Assembly: GCF_900167095.1 (NCBI RefSeq) | Contig: NZ_FUXG01000007.1 | Span: forward strand, 1 to 64,000 | Reading direction: 5' to 3' | DNA length: 64,000 nt | Origin: Oceanospirillum multiglobuliferum | GTDB lineage: Bacteria; Pseudomonadota; Gammaproteobacteria; Pseudomonadales; Halomonadaceae | Shown here: positions 54,201 to 61,988 of the stretch, in pieces | How the letters are laid out: each line of letters begins with the position of its first letter | Numbering within the stretch: position 1 is the stretch's first letter | Position numbers and translations under genes: made by a program | The notes under the pieces: generated by a model | Database searches by the model: none | What the model saw: only the letters and a program-made list of their open reading frames with translations | What the model was told of the DNA's origin: nothing

Positions 54201-56933
54201 GCATTGGATCGCCCGTTAAAAATTTCTGTAGCGGATAAAATCGATCAAACATCAGTTCAATTAGTCACTTCAGACGTTACTGAAAACGATCAAAACCTTG
54301 TCTTCACTGCCTTGTTGTCGAATCCTGCACAAACGGATACTAGAGTGACGCTAGATGGTGGCGAAGTAGTGCTGATTAAAGCAGGTGAATCCTCTGGGTT
54401 TATCACCGTTACAAAGCCAGATCCTGATGTTTATGTCACCACAACTGATATTTCTCGCAAGATTGTACAGCTCGAAGGGGGGAATTTTGAGGAAGTTGAT
54501 CTTAGTAAAGAGATCGCAACTGCCCGTATTCTTGATGTTATTGACACCACAACATTGATGCTTTCTGCGGATCAAAACACTACAGAAGGTGCTCAGATTA
54601 ATTATCAAGTGCGCAGCGACCATCCTGTGCAAACTGATATGCAGGTGACGTTGAATAGTGGAGAAATATTAACGATTCTCGCGGGTCAGCAAGTTGGTAG
54701 CTTACAAGTAGATGCACCGAAGAATGATGTGTATTTATCAGCCCATACTTTACACAGGACTATTGTTTCCACCTCTGGAGGTAATTTCGAAAACCTAGAA
54801 ATTGCCCAAGGTTCTGAAGAGCAGCCTATCCGTATACAAGTGCAAGATAGCCTCGACTTAAACAATATTCGCCTCTCAAGCCGTGATCTTTTCGAGGGTG
54901 ATAATGGGGTTGTATTAAACCTAGAGATGGATTATCCCGCACAAACTGATGCGAAGGCTATTTTGAGTACTGGTGAGACAATTAATATTGCTGCGGGCCA
55001 AAAGCAAGCTGAGCTGAAGCTGCCTATACAACCTGATGATGTTTATCTGAGCGAAGCTCAGCATCATTGGAGTATTCAAGGCTTTAGTGGAGGTCATTTT
55101 GAACAGGTTGATTTCAGCCGTGCAGAAACTGCTTCGTGGGTACGAGATACCACCGATACAACAGTACTTAAGTTAACCGCAGCACCTTCAGTTGAGGAAG
55201 GTGGACGTGTTACTTATACCGCAGAGGTTAGTAATCCTGCTAAAACACCAATGGTTGTTCAACTGAGTCAAGGCTCTCGTATTGTAATAGAAGCTGGGCA
55301 AACAAAAGGCCTTGTAGTTGCAGACTCTTTACCTGATGACCCCTATCAGCTCACACGAACTCTCTCTGTTGTTATTGAGGGCTATACTGGAGGTAATTTC
55401 GAACGAGTCCAACTAGAGGAGGGTCGCAGTGATCAGCCTGTTATCACTCAAGTGATTGACCGCAATGAAGTGACTTGGTTAGAGCTTAGTGCATTGAACG
55501 TTGCGGAAGATAAAGGCTTTCTCGTACTTGATGCGCAGTTAAGTGAGCCTACGCTTACACCAATGCAAATTACGCTAGACAACGGTGAAAGCATTACTAT
55601 TGCAGCAGGTGATAGAAGCGGTCAAGTAAGAGTGCCTATTCGTGATAACGATCCCTATATAACCAAACAAACGCTTCAACGTAGTGTTTCATCAATAAAA
55701 GGCGGTGGTTTTGAACAAGTTGACTTTAATAGAGCCAAGGTTGACGTTTCAGTTTATGAAACCTATCAATCGACCTATCTAACCATTAACGCGGATGATC
55801 GTGTTGCAGAGGGTGGTGTGATCATGTATGAGGGGCAGCTTAGTGAGCCTCCACGTTCAATGTTTAAAGCTGTTCTGAGTAACGGGGCCGAGCTGAACTT
55901 TGCTAAAGGCGAGCAAACCGCAACAGTTGAGTATCCAGCGCCTATTGATACCGTTTATAAAGATGCTCAGGTTATATCCACGCATGTTATCGCTGCTGAA
56001 GGTGGTGACTTTGAGCGTATTACGCTAACAAACGCAACTCCTGCATCGCCAGTCTCAACGCAAGTGGTTGATCAAGCATCAGAGGTATTATTAAGCTTGC
56101 ATGCACAAAGCAGTTATGAAAACTCAGACACGGTAAAGGTCACTGTATTGTTATCTCATCCAACAGCAAGTGCAGCAACGGTTGCACTTAACACAGGTGA
56201 TGAGATTACCTTTGCTGAGGGAGATCGAGCTGCAACGGCAGAGATTAAACTACGTGATGATGACCCATACCTGAATAGTCAGCAGATTGAGCTAAAAGTA
56301 GCTGCTTTTACAGGTGGTAACTTTGAGCAGGTTAACTATCAGCAAGCCAAACAATCTATTACGCTACAAGATACTTCAGATCCAACTTGGGTAATGTTAC
56401 AAGCACCTGCACAAGTGAAAGCTGGAGAAAATATTCGCTATGTTGCAACAGTTTCTAATCCTCCTCAGCAAGGCGTAGGCTTAATTTTAAGTAATGGCCA
56501 AAAAATGGTAATACCTGCTGGAGCGCTAGAAGCCGTACTTGATATAACGGCTCCTGCCCCAACGCCGTACCAAAAAGATCTGCAACAAAAACTCAGCATT
56601 GGGCGAGTGACAGGGGGGAACTTTGAACGCTTGGCTATACGTAATGGAGGGTTAGATGAACCTGTTATTACTGAGGTAATACAACCTCCGCTGCCTGTGA
56701 AAGCAACTTTGCAGGTAACCCCTGTTGCAGATGAACTATTGCTTGCAGTGCATTACTCTGCAATTGCGATGGGTACAACTAAGGTTATGTTGAGCAGTGG
56801 GCACAAAGTAATCATTACTGATGGAGCTGACTCGGCAGTAATTCGCATACCAGCCAATGAACTTTCAGTTGCACCAGAGTCAATCCAAATTCAAAGCGTT
56901 GAAGCTAAAGGTTTTAGAGAGGTGCAGTGGTGA
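51288..56933 (+). CDS. Giant exported surface protein with alternating LapA-like Ig repeats
   Basis: An 1881-residue protein. A Sec signal peptide ends near residue 26 (TTYAYA). Residues about 27-335 form an N-terminal domain with LYWGGRL, YYAAFADVTELV and RFGGWSLVVI segments, as in surface proteins carrying DUF11 repeats; residues about 337-440 are a DUF11-like domain. From about 470 to the end are 14 Ig-like modules of about 101 residues, resembling the repeats of LapA-type adhesins, in two alternating types (see repeat entry). I see no cysteine in it. There is no RTX or type I secretion tail, LPXTG, autotransporter barrel or C-terminal anchor, so how it stays on the surface is unclear. The next gene, a lipoprotein, overlaps by 4 nt. 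It is probably an adhesin or matrix protein; that is an inference. Confidence 0.85.
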   Translation: MQKIKRKNLALALAVLSSSITTYAYAEVQRPFEVRFQDNLNGNIVFTGNSLMAPKSDGKKAPSENINNDRVDMQYIDIDDDAKTNKSSQALLDIQSNSEVVYAALYWGGRLSDVDKYGREAWLKAPNNGYEVVQANWVATPNNTNYYAAFADVTELVRKGGRGFYTLANIGAQTGEDRFGGWSLVVIERNDLFPFRNITLFDGYASIPEQVDIKVEGFVAPRFGAFNASMGVVAYEGDTAHEGDQFLFNGEPLSDAVKPEDNFFNSRFSRYGKPFTQRTPNYTNLMGFDIAQVDLTGRLKNGDTSAVLSFSTNKDWYQPTAVSFMTDFDTDLSLNMRVEYPDFLKPNDKVTLVTEVANKGIQAYEQVKVRLNIPEGTKYNANSSSLDWQPLTDAEDDDAALQQADGSIQVSIPRLRAGETRTLRYDVTLTDFAALQKTVRIQNSALFTIPELQSQASVLSDANAEVAGIQPAYLFPVSITSPEEVAEGQQGQLQGHILEGLAQALTFRLQENSLLSWPIGQKQAKTAIITPADDKYKTAQVQSYYVEQLLATPVDYHPVVLNGFASTALQVKVKDQLQVTTLTLSAQDVSEGSIGALVSAQLSEPAQTPVKITLDQGEVIQIDQGQTLGQIRLAVPENDVYTSQTKLTRVVTSVEGGNFEEVDFSKAKATFSVLDTEDKTYLSLLADESVDEGGVINYTAKLSHAPRTDLHLKLSNGLEMTVPAGQTEVNAQISAPEDNPYINSKTLRVAVISMDGGGYENLVGADSGQSLVATTHIKDTINTQNVTLTAESIDETAGQLRFTATLQAPALTETRLILDLNEEIVIPAGASEGFVDIKIADNDVYTNPYTLRRTIVDVIGGGFESLNYQQVGTSAHVSDYTDEVTVAVSVANHATEGDTVTFTAKTSHPPRTDLLLTLNNGGSLTVPAGETVGQLNFQVPVNDPYISATQLSVNVANVSGGNFELLRVTEGALDRPLKISVADKIDQTSVQLVTSDVTENDQNLVFTALLSNPAQTDTRVTLDGGEVVLIKAGESSGFITVTKPDPDVYVTTTDISRKIVQLEGGNFEEVDLSKEIATARILDVIDTTTLMLSADQNTTEGAQINYQVRSDHPVQTDMQVTLNSGEILTILAGQQVGSLQVDAPKNDVYLSAHTLHRTIVSTSGGNFENLEIAQGSEEQPIRIQVQDSLDLNNIRLSSRDLFEGDNGVVLNLEMDYPAQTDAKAILSTGETINIAAGQKQAELKLPIQPDDVYLSEAQHHWSIQGFSGGHFEQVDFSRAETASWVRDTTDTTVLKLTAAPSVEEGGRVTYTAEVSNPAKTPMVVQLSQGSRIVIEAGQTKGLVVADSLPDDPYQLTRTLSVVIEGYTGGNFERVQLEEGRSDQPVITQVIDRNEVTWLELSALNVAEDKGFLVLDAQLSEPTLTPMQITLDNGESITIAAGDRSGQVRVPIRDNDPYITKQTLQRSVSSIKGGGFEQVDFNRAKVDVSVYETYQSTYLTINADDRVAEGGVIMYEGQLSEPPRSMFKAVLSNGAELNFAKGEQTATVEYPAPIDTVYKDAQVISTHVIAAEGGDFERITLTNATPASPVSTQVVDQASEVLLSLHAQSSYENSDTVKVTVLLSHPTASAATVALNTGDEITFAEGDRAATAEIKLRDDDPYLNSQQIELKVAAFTGGNFEQVNYQQAKQSITLQDTSDPTWVMLQAPAQVKAGENIRYVATVSNPPQQGVGLILSNGQKMVIPAGALEAVLDITAPAPTPYQKDLQQKLSIGRVTGGNFERLAIRNGGLDEPVITEVIQPPLPVKATLQVTPVADELLLAVHYSAIAMGTTKVMLSSGHKVIITDGADSAVIRIPANELSVAPESIQIQSVEAKGFREVQW
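52698..56933 (+). repeat. Seven tandem A-B pairs of about 101-residue Ig-like modules
   Basis: The protein's modules alternate. Type A has EGG or similar, SxPPRTDL-like, LSNG and PAGQ elements, and after its GGNFE motif an L-x-I/G-x-x-PVxxxV tail. Type B has a TLxxGExIxIxAG element, DNDVY, and a GGxFEQVDFSxAK tail. Twelve GG(N/G/H/D)(F/Y)E motifs run from residue 656 to 1780, mean spacing about 102 residues. The first A module (about 470-577) is divergent and the last B module stops inside its own motif (KGFREVQW). The A-B period is about 202 residues. Confidence 0.8.
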
Positions 56934-57628
56934 GGTATCAGATAGGAATATCAGTAGGTTTAGCTTTTGCTTTGTCTGCATGTATGAATGCTCCTGTTCA
57001 GCAACAAACTGATGCGCCAGAGCAACCGATAGTAGAAACTCCCGCGTATGCGGGAGGGGCTATGCCCGATGTGCCTAAGTCATATACTCAGCTTGAAAGG
57101 AGTAATCTTTCCATTTCTGAGAACGCTGGCGCAGACTATCCCCTGGGCATTAAGGCTTCTAAGGTATCAGCAAAGCCTAGTGAGCGATTTCAGGTAAACT
57201 CTGATGGCTGGATTAAAGATCTAAAAACTGGGCAGACTTGGATGGCCTGCGCCATAGGTCAAGTTTGGGCAAAAGGGTACTGTCAAGGTACTGCTTTGCA
57301 ATTCGACTTGGATTCGGCTCAACAGGTTGTGCAGTTGTCTAATCAGCAGCAGGTTTTTGGCTTCAGCAACTGGCGTTTACCTTCAATTGAAGAGTTAAAT
57401 ACGCTAGTACAATGCCAGAGTGTGGTGACAGAGTTATCATGTGAAAAAGTGAGTAATGTACCCACTATTGCGCAAGAGAGCTTTACTAATACGCCGGCAA
57501 GTCAGTTCTGGAGTAGCACTGAGGCTAAAGATGATCAAGCGTTTTATTACGCATTAACCTTTAGATATGGGCTTGTGCAAAAGTGGCATAAAAACAGTCA
57601 GTTTGCATTGCGCTTAACTCGACCTTAG
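56930..57628 (+). CDS. Lipoprotein with DUF1566 (Lcl C-terminal) domain
   Basis: A 232-residue lipoprotein whose signal peptide ends at ALSAC (residue about 18). A proline-rich linker (about 19-60) is followed by a DUF1566 domain with DLKTGQTWMACAIGQVW, FGFSNWRLPSIEELNTLVQC and FWSST elements. DUF1566 is the domain of the Legionella Lcl adhesin that binds glycosaminoglycans. The GTG at 56930 overlaps the stop of the giant protein (GTGA), with a GAGAGG ribosome site; the two are translated together. It could be the outer-membrane anchor or partner of the repeat protein. Confidence 0.82.
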   Translation: MRYQIGISVGLAFALSACMNAPVQQQTDAPEQPIVETPAYAGGAMPDVPKSYTQLERSNLSISENAGADYPLGIKASKVSAKPSERFQVNSDGWIKDLKTGQTWMACAIGQVWAKGYCQGTALQFDLDSAQQVVQLSNQQQVFGFSNWRLPSIEELNTLVQCQSVVTELSCEKVSNVPTIAQESFTNTPASQFWSSTEAKDDQAFYYALTFRYGLVQKWHKNSQFALRLTRP

Positions 57629-57637
57629 TTTTCAGGC

Positions 57638-57675
57638 AAAAAAATACCCTCATAGAGTTTTTTGTGAGGGTATTT
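57638..57675 (-). terminator. Terminator of efp (leftward), also close to the lipoprotein stop
   Basis: AAATACCCTCA (57642-57652) pairs with TGAGGGTATTT (57665-57675); the minus strand ends in a run of seven T. It may also stop the rightward transcript. Confidence 0.8.
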
Positions 57676-57680
57676 GGGCT

Positions 57681-57710
57681 CGTTATGCACTTAGCTAAAA
57701 GTGCATAACG
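57681..57710. repeat. Second hairpin between convergent genes
   Basis: CGTTATGCACTT (57681-57692) and AAGTGCATAACG (57699-57710) are a perfect 12-bp inverted repeat with a 6-nt loop. It has no T-run and lies right after efp on the leftward strand. Confidence 0.6.
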
Positions 57711-57725
57711 CTCATAACCTGAGTC

Positions 57726-58289
57726 TTACTTAGCGCGAGATTTGTACTCGTGAGTACGAGTATCAATAACAATCTTGTCACCGATCTCTACGAAAGCAGG
57801 AATCTGGATCTCTGTACCGTTAGGCAGGCGACCCACTTTCATCACTTTACCTGAAGTATCACCACGAACCGCAGGCTCAGTGTAAGCAATTTCACGCTCA
57901 ATTGAGTTTGGAGGTGTGATAGAAATAACTTTTCCGTTGTAGAAAACAGCGTTGCAAACGTCTGCCATGCCATCTTCGATGTACATCATCAGATCGCCCA
58001 GATCGTCTTTTTCCAACTCATACTGCTCATAATCGCTGTCCATGAACACATACATTGGATCAGCTTGATAAGAATAGGTTACTTCTTTCTGATCCAGAAC
58101 GATGTCTTCCATTTTATCTTCAGCTTTGAAAGCTGATTCAGTTTGTACGCCGTTTAGCAGGTTTTTCATTTTCATTTTAACAACGGCTGCGTTACGACCT
58201 GAACGGCTGAACTCAGACTTCTGAACCACCCAAGGAGAGCCGTTAATCATTACAACCTGACCTGCGCGTACTTCTTGTGCTGTTTTCAT
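57726..58289 (-). CDS. efp: Elongation factor P, arginine-32 rhamnosylation type
   Basis: A 187-residue EF-P that relieves ribosome stalling at polyproline stretches. The tip of domain I reads [13 protein letters not shown]32 aligns with the modified K34 of E. coli EF-P and with R32 of Pseudomonas aeruginosa [19 protein letters not shown] and the C-terminal [13 protein letters not shown] are typical. The ATG at 58289 gives the family length; the frame extends upstream into earP sequence. earP, whose product rhamnosylates R32, lies 55 nt upstream on the same strand, so they form an operon. Confidence 0.97.
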   Translation of the reverse strand: MKTAQEVRAGQVVMINGSPWVVQKSEFSRSGRNAAVVKMKMKNLLNGVQTESAFKAEDKMEDIVLDQKEVTYSYQADPMYVFMDSDYEQYELEKDDLGDLMMYIEDGMADVCNAVFYNGKVISITPPNSIEREIAYTEPAVRGDTSGKVMKVGRLPNGTEIQIPAFVEIGDKIVIDTRTHEYKSRAK

Positions 58290-58344
58290 GCTTCTATCCA
58301 ATTGAAAGAATACGGTTAAAATTGGCGCAATAATATACTGTTTT

Positions 58345-59505
58345 TTAGCCTTTTTCAGTAGCTCTTTTTTGACAAAAGTCGAAGAGCTGGCTTGACAAAT
58401 CATTCTGCTGCGACAATTGCTTGCACCAGCTTTGGCTTTGCCGCTGCCATTGCGGCCATAATTTAAGACAAGTTTGCCAATGTTCACTGACATCGCCACC
58501 TTGATTCCAAACCTGCCAAAGATTAGACAAAGCAGATTGAAGCATAGGTTCTGTCTTTGCGAGGTAATGGGCTAGGAAGGCATTCAACTTAACCATATGG
58601 TAATCCTCATCTTGAGGGTAAATATGCCAGACCATAGGTTTTGCAGCCCATTGTGCGCGCACGAATGAATCCTCACCGCGAATAAAGTTAAGGTCACAGG
58701 CCCATAGCAAATGGTCATACTCTTGTTGGCTGACAAAAGGTATCGCGATTAACGTGAGTGCACCTATTTGTTGCGCTTGACCTACTTCAAGAGGCTTATT
58801 CAATAGAGGATTAAGGCTGGTTAGAATTTTGCCAAAAGGTACAAGGCACATAACTGGTGTTTTTGATTGTTGCCATGTGTGAATTAATGAGGCCACCGCG
58901 GTGTTTTCATAAGCAAATAAAGATACCAGCAATGTTTCTTTTGTTCGCTGGTTGACTTGATCTAAACCCAGCTGTGAAAAGAAGGCATCTTGTTTTGAGT
59001 AGTCACCCTGAAATGCTGCGCGGTGTTCAAGCAGTGTTTTCTCTCGTAATATGCCGCCTGTCTTTTCAGTAAAGCCAGGAAAGAAAAAGGTTTTATTCAT
59101 GCCTGTACTAGGGTGCATCGAGAGCATTTTATGGCAACCTTCAACCCAATCCTCTGCGCTCAGATATTCTAAATTTAGCCAGACTGAGGGCTGTGCTTTT
59201 ACCTGCATAGCAGCCAGATAAGTGGTGGGCAACTCACAGGCAAATGCCTCAATTACCACATCTGCAGGTTTAACCTCTGCTGGAAAGTTTTCGCTCCAAA
59301 CACAAACCTCGACTTGCTCCAAGTATTGTTGGCTTTGCAACTGAGTCTCAGGCCAAATCTGTTTTAACGCTGCCAGTTCGTCGACCCACAGCCGTACTTT
59401 CACAGGATATTCTGCCGCTAACTGACGAGCCAAACGCCAACAGACACCGATATCACCATAGTTGTCGATCACCTGACAGAAAATATCCCAATGTGCTTTG
59501 TTCAT
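58345..59505 (-). CDS. earP: EF-P arginine rhamnosyltransferase EarP
   Basis: A 386-residue inverting GT-B enzyme (DUF2331) that transfers rhamnose from dTDP-L-rhamnose to Arg32 of EF-P. The N-terminus [20 protein letters not shown] contains Asp14 and Asp18, matching the catalytic aspartates of Pseudomonas Ear[19 protein letters not shown] near the C-terminal third carries the sugar-nucleotide-binding Glu/Asp. Adjacent efp has the R32 substrate. dTDP-rhamnose genes (rmlABCD) are not in this window and must be elsewhere. Confidence 0.95.
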   Translation of the reverse strand: MNKAHWDIFCQVIDNYGDIGVCWRLARQLAAEYPVKVRLWVDELAALKQIWPETQLQSQQYLEQVEVCVWSENFPAEVKPADVVIEAFACELPTTYLAAMQVKAQPSVWLNLEYLSAEDWVEGCHKMLSMHPSTGMNKTFFFPGFTEKTGGILREKTLLEHRAAFQGDYSKQDAFFSQLGLDQVNQRTKETLLVSLFAYENTAVASLIHTWQQSKTPVMCLVPFGKILTSLNPLLNKPLEVGQAQQIGALTLIAIPFVSQQEYDHLLWACDLNFIRGEDSFVRAQWAAKPMVWHIYPQDEDYHMVKLNAFLAHYLAKTEPMLQSALSNLWQVWNQGGDVSEHWQTCLKLWPQWQRQSQSWCKQLSQQNDLSSQLFDFCQKRATEKG

Positions 59506-59775
59506 TTTTTTCCCAAGGTTGGAGTAGTGTTTAGGCTTTGTTCGTGCCCAATGGTAAGTTAGCGCTCTGCTTTAGAAAATAGTTTCAGTGTGTTGCTATG
59601 TTGTTATTGGTGTATGAAAAGCAAGCAGCAGAGAATTCATGGTGATTAAATTGCTATATTTCTTTATTTGTAGTGAATTAAGTTAAATTCGCTGATAATC
59701 AGTTTGATTTTTGAGCAAAAAAGTTAGCGCCGATTAGCCATAATAGGCTCTGTTACCACCTCAGAGTTTAATATT
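59506..59775. other. Divergent intergenic region between earP and the EamA gene
   Basis: About 270 AT-rich bp containing the divergent promoters. I see no gene, no long inverted repeat and no riboswitch. Confidence 0.5.
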
Positions 59776-60720
59776 ATGTCGAGCTTCTCCTCTCAGCCTC
59801 CCAGCCCTTCTGTATTGCATGTTCAGCATATGATAGTTAACCCTAAAGTTAAGCTATTGGGCATAGGCGCTGCATTGCTGACGGTATTGATATGGTCAAG
59901 TTATTTTCTATCTTTGCGCTTTGGTGCACATTCTGCGTTGACTACTTATGAAATTGCACTATTTCGTTTTGCAATTCCAGGGCTTATTTTAGCGCCCCTG
60001 TTTTTCCGCAATTTAAATAAAATTGCACAAGTACCTAAACTTTATTTAGTGGGATTGTTAGTAGGAGGCGGTTTACCCTTTTTCCTACTGGGTGCATGGG
60101 GGATGCAGACAGGCCAAGTTGCTGAAGGTAGTACATTGATTCCAGGGGTAGCCCCTTTGTTTGTAACCGGTTTAGCGGTGCTTGTTTTTAAGCAACCTTT
60201 GTCTAAATGGCGGCTTCTTGGGCTGTTGTTGATTGCATCAGGAGTGTTCGCTTTTGTTGCCAACTCTGTATTAGGTGATGGTAACTTGAAAGCTCAAATG
60301 GTGTTTTTGTTGGCGAGTTTGTTTTGGGCGCTATTTGCAATTTCATTGCGCCAGTGTGGTTTAAAACCACTTATTGCAGCCTCTGTTGTAACACTGCCAA
60401 CGGCTCTAGTTTTAATCTGCTATGGCCTTACTATGCAGCCAGCACTAGGATGGTCTGATGTATCAACCACTGAGTTGGTTGCTCAAATGTTGACGCAAGG
60501 TATTGCTGCGGGCTTGGCTTCAAGCTTCTTATTTGCCTTTGCTATTTCAAAGCTAGGTGCAGAAATGACGTCTGCTATAGGCTCATTAACACCTGTAGCA
60601 GCTTCTGCTATTGCGCTGGTTTGGTTAGGTGAACTACTAAGCAGTAGTGTTTTGCTGGGTATTACCTTGATTAGTTTTGGAGTGCTATTTGCGAGCGGTT
60701 TGGTGACAACAAAACGATAG
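59776..60720 (+). CDS. EamA/DMT-superfamily exporter
   Basis: A 314-residue polytopic protein with two EamA halves and about ten membrane helices. LLTVLIWSSYFLSLRFGA starts the first half; LASLFWALFAISLRQCG starts the second. Such proteins export metabolites or amino acids. The first 25 residues are polar and precede the first helix; a start at an internal ATG (about residue 19) is possible. The substrate is unknown. No operon partner. Confidence 0.87.
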   Translation: MSSFSSQPPSPSVLHVQHMIVNPKVKLLGIGAALLTVLIWSSYFLSLRFGAHSALTTYEIALFRFAIPGLILAPLFFRNLNKIAQVPKLYLVGLLVGGGLPFFLLGAWGMQTGQVAEGSTLIPGVAPLFVTGLAVLVFKQPLSKWRLLGLLLIASGVFAFVANSVLGDGNLKAQMVFLLASLFWALFAISLRQCGLKPLIAASVVTLPTALVLICYGLTMQPALGWSDVSTTELVAQMLTQGIAAGLASSFLFAFAISKLGAEMTSAIGSLTPVAASAIALVWLGELLSSSVLLGITLISFGVLFASGLVTTKR

Positions 60721-60878
60721 TTTTAACCCAAATAAGCACTTATAACAGACGTTTTTTACAAATATTTCCCCATCGATAAAAACAGTAAGGGACTCTCATG
60801 CTGGAGGGTTTTAGTTATAAAGCGCTCAGGATATTTGCTCCATAAGCTCTGTTTGTAAAGCTGAAGGTAGACCTGCTC

Positions 60879-60916
60879 AGAACTAGTAGATGCTTAATAA
60901 AAGTTCTACTAGTTCT
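60879..60916. repeat. 12-bp perfect inverted repeat before the WYL gene
   Basis: AGAACTAGTAGA (60879-60890) and TCTACTAGTTCT (60905-60916) are perfect inverted repeats with a 14-nt spacer. It is an operator candidate for the WYL regulator, or a factor-dependent terminator of the EamA gene. Confidence 0.6.
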
Positions 60917-60938
60917 ATTAAAATCATTGTGTTGATAG

Positions 60939-60962
60939 TGACCTGCAACCTGATAGATCAGG
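60939..60962. promoter_or_regulatory. Candidate operator: repeated 11-mer plus adjoining palindrome
   Basis: TGACCTGCAAC (60939-60949) recurs at 61959-61969 upstream of cas1. It adjoins CCTGAT-AG-ATCAGG (60949-60962), a 6-2-6 palindrome. This lies just upstream of the predicted WYL promoter. Confidence 0.45.
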
Positions 60963-60979
60963 CCGAACGAAAGTTTATA

Positions 60980-61007
60980 TTGTACAAATTATCCTAGTCG
61001 TTATGCT
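60980..61007 (+). promoter_or_regulatory. Sigma70-like promoter of the WYL-cas operon
   Basis: TTGTAC (60980-60985), a 16-nt spacer and TATGCT (61002-61007), 33 nt before the WYL ATG. Fair agreement with TTGACA-N17-TATAAT; found by eye. Confidence 0.4.
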
Positions 61008-61040
61008 CAACTAAATAATTGAATTGACCAAGGATGATTA

Positions 61041-61877
61041 ATGGCAACGGCCAATACTTTTGAACGCTATGCTTTTATAGAAATGCTGTGTTATTGGCAA
61101 TCTTCTATTCGAAATAGCGACTTAATACAGCAGTTTGAAATTACCCGACAGCAGGCTTATAACGACTTAAAGAATTACCAGCAGCTTTATCCTAATCAAC
61201 TGGTACAAGCTCAAGACAAACGTTATTCCTTCAGTACAGATGCTCTACTACATCACTTTTCCGGTGAAGTTGAACCCTATCTTGATTGGCTACTCACGCA
61301 GAACTTCAGCGCAGCCGTCAACCGCTCATCACAACCTATTGCCCATGCCCTTGTTTTGCCAACACGGCAGGTTTGTCGCCATACTATCGCCACACTAACA
61401 GACGCGATTAAAAACAAACACCGCATTGAAGTGGGTTACGTTTCACTGTCAAACCCTGAACAAGATGGCCGCATTTTTCACCCCCACAGCTTTATCAAAA
61501 CGGGCTTACGTTGGCATGTGAGGGGCTATTGCGAAAAATCAGCGGGTTATCGAGACCTTGTGCTGAGCCGCTTCAGAGGTGAGGCAGAGTGTTTAGGGGC
61601 TTCACATCATCCCGTGGAGGATGACCTTGCATGGCAAACACCAATCACCCTTATTTTTGCCCCTGATCCTAGATTAACCGCAGCCCAACAAGAGGTGCTG
61701 GCACAGGATTACCAAATGGAGGGCGGCCAACTGTTAATCAAAACCCGAGCGGCCTTAGCGCAATACCTTTTAAAAGAGATGCAAGTGAATACTAAGTTTT
61801 TAGAAGGCACCCCAGAAGCGCAGCAACTGGTACTGGTCAATAAAAATGACATCAAACCTTGGTTGTTTGGTGATTAA
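61041..61877 (+). CDS. WYL-domain transcriptional regulator linked to type I-F cas genes
   Basis: A 278-residue protein. Residues about 1-60 are a winged-helix DNA-binding domain (SSIRNSDLIQQFEITRQQAY). The WYL domain spans about 125-200, with IEVGYVSLSN, FHPHSFIKTGLRWHVRGYC and YRDLVLSRF; the eponymous WYL reads WHV. A C-terminal WCX-like part follows. WYL proteins sense nucleic-acid or nucleotide ligands and repress or activate phage-defence loci. It is encoded 111 nt before cas1 on the same strand, and an 11-bp sequence is repeated before both genes. An AGGA ribosome site precedes the ATG. Confidence 0.88.
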   Translation: MATANTFERYAFIEMLCYWQSSIRNSDLIQQFEITRQQAYNDLKNYQQLYPNQLVQAQDKRYSFSTDALLHHFSGEVEPYLDWLLTQNFSAAVNRSSQPIAHALVLPTRQVCRHTIATLTDAIKNKHRIEVGYVSLSNPEQDGRIFHPHSFIKTGLRWHVRGYCEKSAGYRDLVLSRFRGEAECLGASHHPVEDDLAWQTPITLIFAPDPRLTAAQQEVLAQDYQMEGGQLLIKTRAALAQYLLKEMQVNTKFLEGTPEAQQLVLVNKNDIKPWLFGD

Positions 61878-61958
61878 GTCTCGAATTAGCCAGAATCGGT
61901 AAAGTTATTTTACCTGAGTGAAACCACAGTATTGGCAAATAAAATCAGGTGCATAGGA

Positions 61959-61969
61959 TGACCTGCAAC
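61959..61969. promoter_or_regulatory. Second copy of the 11-mer, before cas1
   Basis: TGACCTGCAAC is identical to 60939-60949. Its ACCTG also pairs with CAGGT at 61946-61950 as an inverted repeat with a 10-nt spacer. It lies 20 nt before the cas1 ATG, next to the ribosome site, so binding there could block expression. Confidence 0.45.
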
Positions 61970-61988
61970 GAATATAAAGGAATATGTG

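Larger units (their letters stand above)
60721..61040. promoter_or_regulatory. Upstream region of the WYL-cas operon
   Basis: About 320 bp with no gene. It holds a 12-bp inverted repeat (60879-60916), an 11-mer also found before cas1 (60939-60949), a palindrome (60949-60962) and a sigma70-like promoter (60980-61007). No CRISPR repeats were seen here. Confidence 0.6.

Noticed and set aside
60721..61988. CRISPR array near cas1
   Set aside because: No direct repeats of about 28 bp with regular spacers are present; only one shared 11-mer and short palindromes occur.
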